DNA from: JBBDXI01 sp040902425
GTDB taxonomy: Bacteria > Planctomycetota > Phycisphaerae > Phycisphaerales > UBA1924
DNA: 23,964 nt
Direction of reading: 5' to 3'
NCBI GenBank assembly: GCA_040902425.1
Contig: JBBDXI010000063.1
Coordinates: 1-23,964, forward strand
Shown here: in pieces, positions 15,302 to 21,017 of the stretch
Position numbering within the stretch: the stretch's first letter is position 1
Layout: each line of letters opens with the position of its first letter
Notes under the pieces: model-generated
The model's input: the letters and a program-made list of their open reading frames with translations, nothing else
The model's database searches: none
What the model was told of the DNA's origin: nothing
Position numbers and translations under genes: made by a program

Positions 15302-16153
15302 CTACTGGCCACCCTGGGGCCTTGGCCAGCGCACATCGACAAACTTCACATCACGGCGGGCGCGCTCGATGCTCACGCCCAACTGTTCCGCGAGCTCGCG
15401 GCGCGCCTGCTCTGAGTCCCAGGCTGTGTTGGCGCTCAGGGTAACAGTCAGGTGGAAACGGCCCCGGAACCCCGTCTCGTCCAGGACCATCAGGTGAAGG
15501 CGCGGCGCGAGTGCGGCGGCAACAGCCCCCATGGACGCGTTCGGAGCAACCATCCTTTGGCCCTCGAATCCAACGACGCCCTCCGGGCCTGATCCAGCGC
15601 GCAGGTGCTGCGCCCCTTCACGACGGCGGAGCACCAGGACCTCGGTATTCTCGGTGCGCTCTTCGGCCCGGAACCCGAGCGCCGCCGGGACCATGGCCTT
15701 CAGGACGTCGTACTGGGAAGCCTCGGCGCGAGCGCCGACGATCTTGAAGCCCAACCGCTGGTTCTTCTGCGGTTCAATCCCACGAATCTGGGCCGGCGTA
15801 ACCTGGTACGCGTAGGAGAGCAGGTCTTGTAGAGTGATTCCATATATCGCGGGTTGAGAGGGGTCGCTGGAGTAACCCGCGACTGAGTCATCGAGCCAGC
15901 GGGTGATGCGCACCTCAAGCAGCGAGACTCCCTCGAGTTTGGGGTTGATCTTCTCAAGCCCTCTGCGCGTGCCGGCATCCTGCCCATGTTCCATGGCCGC
16001 TGGCTGCCAGCCGGCACTCGTTGCGGGGGTCGGCAGATGACCGAAGCATGAGACCGCCAGCCAGAATGCTCCGAGTGATGCGCAGGCGCATCGACCCGCC
16101 GTGCTCCTTCGCGAGGACCAATGACCCCGCGGTGCCGCAATGACTGTCGCCAC
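15302..16153 (-). CDS. TIGR03435/DUF3738-like exported protein
   Basis: 283 aa, starting at GTG with AAGGGA 6 nt upstream. A signal-type segment (about 20-47: CASLGAFWLAVSCFGHLPTPATSA) follows a basic N-terminus. The C-terminal half follows the pattern of the TIGR03435 family (Pfam DUF3738), best known from Acidobacteria: an LQDLLSYAYQVTPAQI segment (about 108-123), a DVLKAMVPAALGFRAEERTE region, A.LAPRLHLMVLDETGFRGRFHLTV (214-237) and the closing LAEQLGVSIERARRDVKFVDV (254-274). The function of this family is not known. It is the first gene of a probable two-gene unit with the Cys-rich secreted protein. A longer reading frame exists upstream but lacks family similarity and runs antisense to nothing useful. 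Confidence 0.72.
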   Translation of the reverse strand: MATVIAAPRGHWSSRRSTAGRCACASLGAFWLAVSCFGHLPTPATSAGWQPAAMEHGQDAGTRRGLEKINPKLEGVSLLEVRITRWLDDSVAGYSSDPSQPAIYGITLQDLLSYAYQVTPAQIRGIEPQKNQRLGFKIVGARAEASQYDVLKAMVPAALGFRAEERTENTEVLVLRRREGAQHLRAGSGPEGVVGFEGQRMVAPNASMGAVAAALAPRLHLMVLDETGFRGRFHLTVTLSANTAWDSEQARRELAEQLGVSIERARRDVKFVDVRWPRPQGGQ

Positions 16154-16446
16154 GTCAGTTCCCTTCGCTTGCGCCGGACCAAGGCGACCGGATGCTCCGG
16201 TTCCGATCTTCAGACCGCATGCAGGGCTCACAGACTTCGCTCTCGTCCTCATGCGCCCCAGAGCGCGCGGGCGAGCGTACGGGCAGGTCACGCGCAATGC
16301 ATGAAAGCCTAAGAAGATGAGGGCCTTTTCATCCGGCGAGCGGGACATCGATCCGGTGACACTACGTGACGGCCGACCCTCTCTTTGGGCAAGTCGAAGG
16401 TTCTTCTGGCCCGCGGTTAGAGCGCATTTCTGGCGTGTGTGGAAGC
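16154..16446. other. Gene-free stretch
   Basis: 293 nt between two minus-strand genes. It is somewhat less GC-rich than its neighbours and should hold the promoter of the TIGR03435-like gene. I see no convincing coding region, RNA gene or repeat. Confidence 0.5.
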
Positions 16447-16848
16447 TCACTCTTCGCCCGACACAAACGTGAAACTCCACGCCGCCCCCGTCCCCCGATG
16501 CCCCTCGAACACCCCCGTCGCTCCTCCCAATCGCCCCCGGACCCGGAACCTCTGCGGCCCATCCTCCTCGATCTCCAGGGCCCCCTCCGCCACCCGGCGC
16601 ACCACCCCCCGTCCGCCGGAGACCGGCCCCTCGTAGGTCAGGTACTCCCGGCGGTGGTCCGCCTGGCGGGTGGCCACGAACTCGACGGCCCCCGCGTCGA
16701 TCCGATCCGAGACCCGGAACGACACCAACGGCCCTTCCCCGGTTCCCGCGCCCACCCCCGCGCCCCCCCCGCCCGGCCGCTCCAGGAGCCAGTCGTAGTG
16801 CCTCCCCCCATCCGGCAGCTCGTGCAGCAGGAGCACCGTCTTGCCCAT
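16447..16848 (-). CDS. LigD 3'-phosphoesterase-like small protein
   Basis: 133 aa. The start MGKTVLLLHELPDGGRHYDWLLE, the strand LVSFRV and the core REYLTYEGPVSGGRGVVRRVAEG..EIEEDGP..FRVRGRLGG..GVFEG, ending W.FTFVSG, fit the stand-alone relatives of the N-terminal phosphoesterase (PE) domain of bacterial DNA ligase D (PF13298). His17 and Asp19 in the HYDW motif correspond to the region where PE domains bind metal, but I cannot confirm the full active site; a Gly-rich insert (26-39) interrupts the domain. The family trims 3' ends at DNA breaks in LigD, and a repair role here is inference. No Ku or ligase gene is in the window. A decayed second copy lies about 2 kb away. Confidence 0.68.
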   Translation of the reverse strand: MGKTVLLLHELPDGGRHYDWLLERPGGGGAGVGAGTGEGPLVSFRVSDRIDAGAVEFVATRQADHRREYLTYEGPVSGGRGVVRRVAEGALEIEEDGPQRFRVRGRLGGATGVFEGHRGTGAAWSFTFVSGEE

Positions 16849-16856
16849 ACGCCACG

Positions 16857-16862
16857 ATCCTA
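16857..16862 (-). promoter_or_regulatory. -10 hexamer placed for leaderless start of the PE-like gene
   Basis: On the minus strand TAGGAT lies 8 nt before the ATG at 16848. The overlapping AGGAT could alternatively act as a weak ribosome-binding site. Confidence 0.35.
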
Positions 16863-16986
16863 ACCGACAGTGCCCGACACGCCTCACGCCACCCCCCGTC
16901 CTATGCCGATTCGTTAGTATGGCCCCCGCGCGGATGCCCTCGGTCCGGATAAGCACGACCGCCCGCCTCGAGATGGAGATCGAGTC

Positions 16987-17709
16987 ATGACCCGCATGAA
17001 CCACGGATGGACCCGCCCCCTGATCGCAGGCCTCGCCCTGGCCCTGCTCGCCGGCTGCGGCATGCCCCGCACCCTCCCCTCCGTCCGGGAGTCGGGCGAC
17101 CGCAACTTCCGCTACCAGCGCTTCGACGCCGCCCTCACGGACTACCAGGAATACCTCACCCGCGAGCCCGGCGACCCCGCCGTCCACCTGAGCCTCGCCA
17201 AGACCCTCATCGAGGTCGGCCGCCCCGCCGAGGCCGTCGAGCACGCCCAGCTCGCCTGGGACCAGCGCATCAACAGCGAGGACTGCATCGAGACCCTCGC
17301 CCGGGCCCTGTTTGACGCCAACCGTCAGCCCGAGATGTTCACCCTGCTCCGGGGCCTCGCCGACAGCCGCGGCCGGACGGTCGATTTCATCCGCCTCGGC
17401 CGCTATTCGGCCCTCGCGGGCGATGCCGACGCCGCGGAGCACGCCTTCAAGCAGGCGGCGATCATCGACCGCGGCCAGACCCTCGAGCCCCAGATGGCCC
17501 TCGCCGATTTCTACAGGAGCATCGGCGACCGCCAGAACGAGCTGCGCCGCCTCCGCACCGCCCTCTATCTGGCCCCCACCGAGCCGGCCATCAACTCGCG
17601 GATCCGCGCCCTTGGTGAGGTCCCCGGCCCCAGCCTCGGGATCCGCCCCCCCGAGCAATCCACCCAGGAAGCCACCTTCCCCGACACCCCCCCTCCGACC
17701 GACCGCTAA
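16987..17709 (+). CDS. TPR-type lipoprotein
   Basis: 240 aa. The N-terminus MTRMNHGWTRPLIAGLALALLAGC is a lipoprotein signal with the lipid-bearing cysteine at 24 (LLAGC). Residues about 34-215 form helical pairs of the tetratricopeptide kind: RNFRYQRFDAALTDYQEYLTREPGDPAVHLSLAKTLIEVGRPAEAVEHAQLA and later AGDADAAEHAFKQAAIIDRGQTLEPQMALADFYRSIGDRQNELRRLRTALYLAP. The tail is Pro/Thr-rich. Such lipoproteins hold protein complexes at the envelope; the partner is unknown. GGAG precedes the ATG by about 8 nt. An ATG at 16996 is an alternative start. It is followed by a terminator-like hairpin. Confidence 0.85.
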   Translation: MTRMNHGWTRPLIAGLALALLAGCGMPRTLPSVRESGDRNFRYQRFDAALTDYQEYLTREPGDPAVHLSLAKTLIEVGRPAEAVEHAQLAWDQRINSEDCIETLARALFDANRQPEMFTLLRGLADSRGRTVDFIRLGRYSALAGDADAAEHAFKQAAIIDRGQTLEPQMALADFYRSIGDRQNELRRLRTALYLAPTEPAINSRIRALGEVPGPSLGIRPPEQSTQEATFPDTPPPTDR

Positions 17710-17731
17710 CCACCTTCCCGCCTCCGGGTGC

Positions 17732-17780
17732 TTGAAAAACCGCCGCTGGCTTCTACACTTCATCCGAAATAAGGATGAAG
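17732..17780 (+). promoter_or_regulatory. Promoter with overlapping palindromic operator for the ArsR-methyltransferase gene
   Basis: TTGAAA (17732-17737) and TACACT (17754-17759) are 16 nt apart and form a good sigma-70-like promoter. A perfect palindrome, CTTCATCC-N7-GGATGAAG (17758-17780), starts inside the -10 element and covers the expected start site and the ATG at 17775. A dimeric helix-turn-helix protein bound there would block its own transcription. The ArsR-type domain encoded directly downstream is the obvious candidate. Confidence 0.6.
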
Positions 17781-17795
17781 AAGCCATCTTTTTTT
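17748..17795 (+). terminator. Hairpin plus T7 run after the TPR lipoprotein gene
   Basis: The same palindrome can form an RNA hairpin: 17773-17785 pairs with 17748-17752 and 17758-17765 (5-nt bulge, loop GAAATAA), followed after three bases by seven T (17789-17795). It would end transcription of the upstream gene. The DNA therefore has two possible roles that need not exclude each other. Confidence 0.6.
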
Positions 17796-18833
17796 AGTCT
17801 GCGCGGGGCGATGGGGGCGGAGCCGGGGGGCCTTGGCGCGGCCGGTGGGGACCCACATCAAGAGGGACGGGGGGCATCCTTCGCGGATGAGCGTGGCGCG
17901 CTGGTGCCGCTGCTGGGCGCATTGGCGGATGGGCTGCGGGTGCGGGCGCTGTGCGTGCTGGAGAATCAGAAGCTGACGGTGGGGGAGGTCGCCCGGGTCT
18001 TCCAGGTGCCGCAGTCCACCATGAGCCGGCACCTGAAGGTGCTGGCCGACAGCGGGTGGCTGAGGCGGCGCGAGGTGGGGACGGCGACGTTCTACGAGCT
18101 GGTCCTGGATGAGCTGGACACCTCGGCGCGCTCGGTGTGGGTGGCGGTGCGGTCCGCCCTCGACCGGACCGGCGAGACGGCGGAGGATGCCCGGCGGCTG
18201 AAGGATGTGCTCGCGGAGAGGAAGCTGGACTCGCAGGCGTTCTTCGGGCGCGTGGTGGGCGAGTGGGACGCGGTGCGGGGGCGGCTCTTCGGCGCGGGGT
18301 TCACGCACCAGGCGCTGCTGCGGCTGCTGCCGGCGCACTGGGCGGTGGCGGACCTGGGGTGCGGGACGGGGAACGTCTCGGAGCTGCTGGCGCCCTGCGT
18401 CGAGTCGGTCGTCGCGGTCGATGCCTCGGAGCCGATGCTCAAGGCGGCGGGGAAGCGGCTGGAGGGGGCCCGCAACGTGCGGTTCGCCGTCGGATCGCTC
18501 GAGGCGCTCCCGCTGGACTCGGGAAGCGTGGACGCGGCGGTGTGCGTGCTGGTGCTGCACCACATGCGCAACCCGGTGCCGGCGCTGCGGGAGATGCGGC
18601 GGGTGCTGCGGACGGATCGCGGCGGCGGGGTGGCGCTGGTGGTCGAGATGGTGGAGCACGGGCGGGAGGACTACCGGTCGCAGATGGGGCACATCCACCT
18701 GGGCTTCGCGCCGGGGGAGATGCGGCGAATGATGCGGGAGGCGGGGTTCGGGGAGGCGACGGCCGAGCCGTTGCCGGTGGACACGGAGGCGAAAGGGCCG
18801 GGGCTGTTTGTGGCGGTGGGAAGACTGGAATAG
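17775..18833 (+). CDS. ArsR-type HTH regulator fused to SAM methyltransferase
   Basis: 352 aa. The winged-helix ArsR domain is at about 42-115, with recognition helix PQSTMSRHLKVLADSGWLRRR (79-99) and wing VGTATFYEL. No metal-binding ELCVC-type motif is present, so this is not a classical metal sensor. After a helical linker, a class I methyltransferase follows (about 185-345) with DLGCGTGN (193-200), acidic VVAVDAS (Asp216) and LVLHHMRNP. Fusions of this kind are known, and ArsR-family SahR regulators of the SAM cycle sense S-adenosylhomocysteine. Because ahcY follows after 55 nt, sensing of SAM or SAH is a sensible inference. The start is uncertain: the ATG at 17775 lies in the palindrome; the ATG at 17811 is the alternative, which loses only a low-complexity leader. 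Confidence 0.88.
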   Translation: MKKPSFFSLRGAMGAEPGGLGAAGGDPHQEGRGASFADERGALVPLLGALADGLRVRALCVLENQKLTVGEVARVFQVPQSTMSRHLKVLADSGWLRRREVGTATFYELVLDELDTSARSVWVAVRSALDRTGETAEDARRLKDVLAERKLDSQAFFGRVVGEWDAVRGRLFGAGFTHQALLRLLPAHWAVADLGCGTGNVSELLAPCVESVVAVDASEPMLKAAGKRLEGARNVRFAVGSLEALPLDSGSVDAAVCVLVLHHMRNPVPALREMRRVLRTDRGGGVALVVEMVEHGREDYRSQMGHIHLGFAPGEMRRMMREAGFGEATAEPLPVDTEAKGPGLFVAVGRLE

Positions 18834-18873
18834 GGACCCATAGGACCTGTAGGGCCCATAGGCCCTATGGGAA
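18831..18873. repeat. Tandem repeat, about four 9-nt units, overlapping a stop codon
   Basis: Units beginning TAGG (TAGGGACCCA, TAGGACCTG, TAGGGCCCA, TAGGCCCTA, TGGG) start with the TAG stop codon of the ArsR-methyltransferase gene itself. The right part is also a palindrome (CCCATAG-N3-CTATGGG). It fills most of the gap to ahcY. Confidence 0.8.
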
Positions 18874-18888
18874 GAACGGAGCACACAC

Positions 18889-20553
18889 GTGACGACGATG
18901 ACGGGCATGCCGAAGAACCCTGCCGCCTCCTCTGCCGCCGGCGCCTCGCCGGTGCTGCGCGAGGGTGTGGACTACAAGGTGCGCAACCTCTCCGAAGCCG
19001 AGCTGGGGCGCAAGGAGATCCGGCTCGCCGAGGATGAGATGCCGGGGCTGATGTCCATCCGGGCGAAGTACCGGGGGCAGCGGCCGCTGGCGGGGGCGCG
19101 GATCGCGGGGTCGCTGCACATGACGGTGCAGACGGCGGTGCTGATCGAGACGCTGGTGGAACTGGGGGCCCAGGTGCGCTGGGCGTCGTGCAACATCTTC
19201 AGCACGCAGGACACGGCCGCGGCCGCGGTGGTGGTCGGGCGGCCGGAGAGCGGCGGGACGGCCGAGCGGCCGCGGGGCACGCCGGTGTTCGCGTGGAAGG
19301 GCGAGACGCTGGAGGAGTACTGGTGGTGCACGGACCAGATCTTCAACTTCGGGGGAAGCGAGACAGGGAAGCAGCGAGACAGCGAGACAGGGGGGGGCGG
19401 CCCCACGATGATCCTGGATGACGGGGGGGACGCGACGCTGCTGGTTCACAAGGGGGTGGAGTTCGAGAAGGCGGGGAAGGTGCCGGCGTTCGACGCGGCC
19501 AGCGAGCCCGAGGAATGGGGCTACATCCTGGGGCTGCTGCGCGAGACGCTGAAGCGGGACCCCAAGCGCTTCACGGCGATCGCGGCGGGGATCAAGGGCG
19601 TTTCCGAGGAGACGACGACGGGCGTTCACCGGCTGTACGACATGGCGAAGGCGGGGAAGCTGCTTTTCCCGGCTGTGAACGTGAACGACAGCGTGACCAA
19701 GAGCAAGTTCGACAACATTTATGGCTGCCGGCACTCGCTGCTGGACGGGCTGAATCGCGCGACGGACGTGATGCTGAGCGGCAAGGCGGCGCTGGTGCTT
19801 GGCTACGGGGATGTGGGCAAGGGGTGCTGCCAGGCGCTGAAGGGGCAGGGGTGCCGGGTGCTGGTGGCGGAGATCGACCCGATCTGCGCCCTGCAGGCGG
19901 CGATGGAGGGGTACCAGGTCGTCCGGCTCGAGGATGTGGTGGAGACGGCGGACATTTTCATCACGTCGACGGGGAACAAGGACGTGATCACGGCCGCGCA
20001 CATGTCGCGGATGAAGGACAAGGCGATCGTCGGCAACATCGGGCACTTCGACAACGAGGTGGACATGGCGGGGCTGGCGAAGTGGCCGGGGATCGAGCGG
20101 GTGAACATCAAGCCTCAGTACGACGAGTGGGTGTTCCCGGCCGGGGCGGAGAGCGCAAAGCGCAAAGCGCAAAGCGCAAATCCGGAGGGGACGGGGGCGG
20201 GGGCGACGCGCGCGGGGGACCGGGGGCACTCGGTGCTGGTGCTGGCGGAGGGGCGGCTTCTGAACCTGGGGTGCGCGACGGGGCACCCGAGCTTCGTGAT
20301 GTCGGCGAGCTTCACGAACCAGGTGATGGCGCAGCTGGACCTGTGGCTGAACGCGCAGGGGAAGCCGACGCTGTCGGGGTCGCGGTACGAGGGCGGGCGG
20401 GTGTACACGCTGCCGAAGAAGCTGGATGAGGAGGTGGCGCGGCTGCACCTGGCGAAGCTGGGGGTGCGGCTGACGGAGCTCTCCAAGGACCAGGCGGCGT
20501 ACATCGGGGTGCCGGTGGAGGGGCCGTACAAGGCGGAGCATTACCGGTATTGA
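18889..20553 (+). CDS. ahcY: Adenosylhomocysteinase with three in-frame insertions
   Basis: Hydrolyses S-adenosylhomocysteine to adenosine and homocysteine, which relieves product inhibition of methyltransferases. 554 aa, against about 430-475 for most family members. The core is complete: GSLHMTVQTAVLIETL, NIFSTQDTAAAA, WKGETLEEYWWCT, MILDDGGD (174-181), NVNDSVTKSKFDN (with Lys271), the NAD loop GYGDVGKG (305-312), NIGHFDNE, GCATGHPSFVMS and the C-terminal EGPYKAEHYRY. The extra length lies in three low-complexity inserts at about 113-129, 156-171 and 420-447, the last two encoded by short tandem repeats. All are in frame and the surrounding motifs are unbroken, so the enzyme is probably active. 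The GTG start has GGAG 7 nt upstream. It is probably co-transcribed with the upstream ArsR-methyltransferase. Confidence 0.97.
   Translation: MTTMTGMPKNPAASSAAGASPVLREGVDYKVRNLSEAELGRKEIRLAEDEMPGLMSIRAKYRGQRPLAGARIAGSLHMTVQTAVLIETLVELGAQVRWASCNIFSTQDTAAAAVVVGRPESGGTAERPRGTPVFAWKGETLEEYWWCTDQIFNFGGSETGKQRDSETGGGGPTMILDDGGDATLLVHKGVEFEKAGKVPAFDAASEPEEWGYILGLLRETLKRDPKRFTAIAAGIKGVSEETTTGVHRLYDMAKAGKLLFPAVNVNDSVTKSKFDNIYGCRHSLLDGLNRATDVMLSGKAALVLGYGDVGKGCCQALKGQGCRVLVAEIDPICALQAAMEGYQVVRLEDVVETADIFITSTGNKDVITAAHMSRMKDKAIVGNIGHFDNEVDMAGLAKWPGIERVNIKPQYDEWVFPAGAESAKRKAQSANPEGTGAGATRAGDRGHSVLVLAEGRLLNLGCATGHPSFVMSASFTNQVMAQLDLWLNAQGKPTLSGSRYEGGRVYTLPKKLDEEVARLHLAKLGVRLTELSKDQAAYIGVPVEGPYKAEHYRY
19357..19388. 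repeat. Tandem repeat inside ahcY, four 8-nt units
   Basis: AGCGAGAC, AGGGAAGC, AGCGAGAC, AGCGAGAC, followed by AG and a G-run. It encodes the SETGKQRDSETG insert where other bacterial enzymes have only a short turn before MILDDGGD. Confidence 0.9.
20153..20180. repeat. Tandem repeat inside ahcY, four perfect 7-nt units
   Basis: Four exact copies of GCGCAAA encode the AKRKAQSAN part of the third insert, between the EWVFPAG and HSVLVLAEGRLLNLG blocks, which in other enzymes are joined by one or two residues. Confidence 0.95.
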
Positions 20554-20575
20554 CCGCCCGGGGACGCCGCCGCCG

Positions 20576-20581
20576 TACAAT
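20576..20581 (+). promoter_or_regulatory. -10 hexamer before the antitoxin remnant
   Basis: TACAAT (five of six bases of the consensus) lies 8 nt before the ATG at 20590. GGTGAG in the spacer could also serve as a ribosome-binding site. Confidence 0.45.
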
Positions 20582-20589
20582 GGTGAGCT

Positions 20590-20867
20590 ATGGGCCTGAA
20601 CGTCACGCTTCACCTCCCGGCGGACCTTGAGGAACGGGTGCGCCGCGAGGCGACGAACCTCGACTCAGAGGTCACGGAGGCCTTCGCGCTCGAGCTGTTC
20701 CGGCGCGGGAAGCTGTCGCACCTCGAGCTCTCGCGAGTGCTGGGGCGGACCGCGTCCAGACGGACGCGTGGCTGAAGGAGCATGGCGTGTTCGATGGGTC
20801 CATGACGATGGCGGACCTGGAGGCAGACCGCGCGACGCTGGACCGCGTGATGGGGGAGGCCGGCTGA
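20590..20867 (+). pseudogene. UPF0175-like antitoxin, frameshifted
   Basis: Read across one frameshift, the product is about 92 aa: MGLNVTLHLPADLEERVRREA..., then EAFALELFRRGKLSHLELSRVLG, then in the other frame DRVQTDAWLKEHGVF and SMTMADLEADRATLDRVMGEAG. This matches the layout of UPF0175-type antitoxins (beta strand, ALELYR.GKLS helix, HTH-like end). The shift fits loss of one base in the G run at 20742-20745. As written, the first frame ends early after 61 aa. It abuts the toxin remnant, whose ATG follows the stop codon directly, the usual arrangement of such pairs. Confidence 0.7.
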
Positions 20868-20960
20868 ATGCTGGTCGTGGCGAACAGCTTGTCGCTGATC
20901 GTGCTGGTCAACATCGAACACGTTCCCGGCTCTACCGTGCTCCTCGGCGAAGTGGTCGTC
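20868..20960 (+). pseudogene. Truncated PIN-domain toxin remnant
   Basis: The start MLVVANSLSLIVLVNIEHV followed by LLGEVVV corresponds to the N-terminal MLVVSDTSPL..L..I....LL..LFGEVVVP of DUF3368/PIN nucleases. The first catalytic Asp of that motif is Asn here, and similarity stops after about 30 residues, shortly before the lower-GC DNA of the NTPase gene. The remaining reading frame to 21287 is antisense to the NTPase and has no PIN features. The rest of the toxin is missing. Confidence 0.6.
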
Positions 20961-21017
20961 CACTCGGGGAGCTGGCAGTACAAAGTGTCGTATTGCCGCC
21001 ACTTTGTTGCGCCTCCA

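Noticed and set aside
16154..16855. N-terminal extension of the TIGR03435-like protein
   Set aside because: The open frame continues upstream, but it runs through the coding region of the PE-like gene in another frame and has no domain; the GTG at 16153 has a ribosome-binding site and a signal-type segment.
18834..18888. SAH or SAM riboswitch in front of ahcY
   Set aside because: The gap is only 55 nt and is mostly the 9-nt tandem repeat; none of the known riboswitch cores is visible. The gap before the ArsR fusion shows a promoter and palindrome instead.
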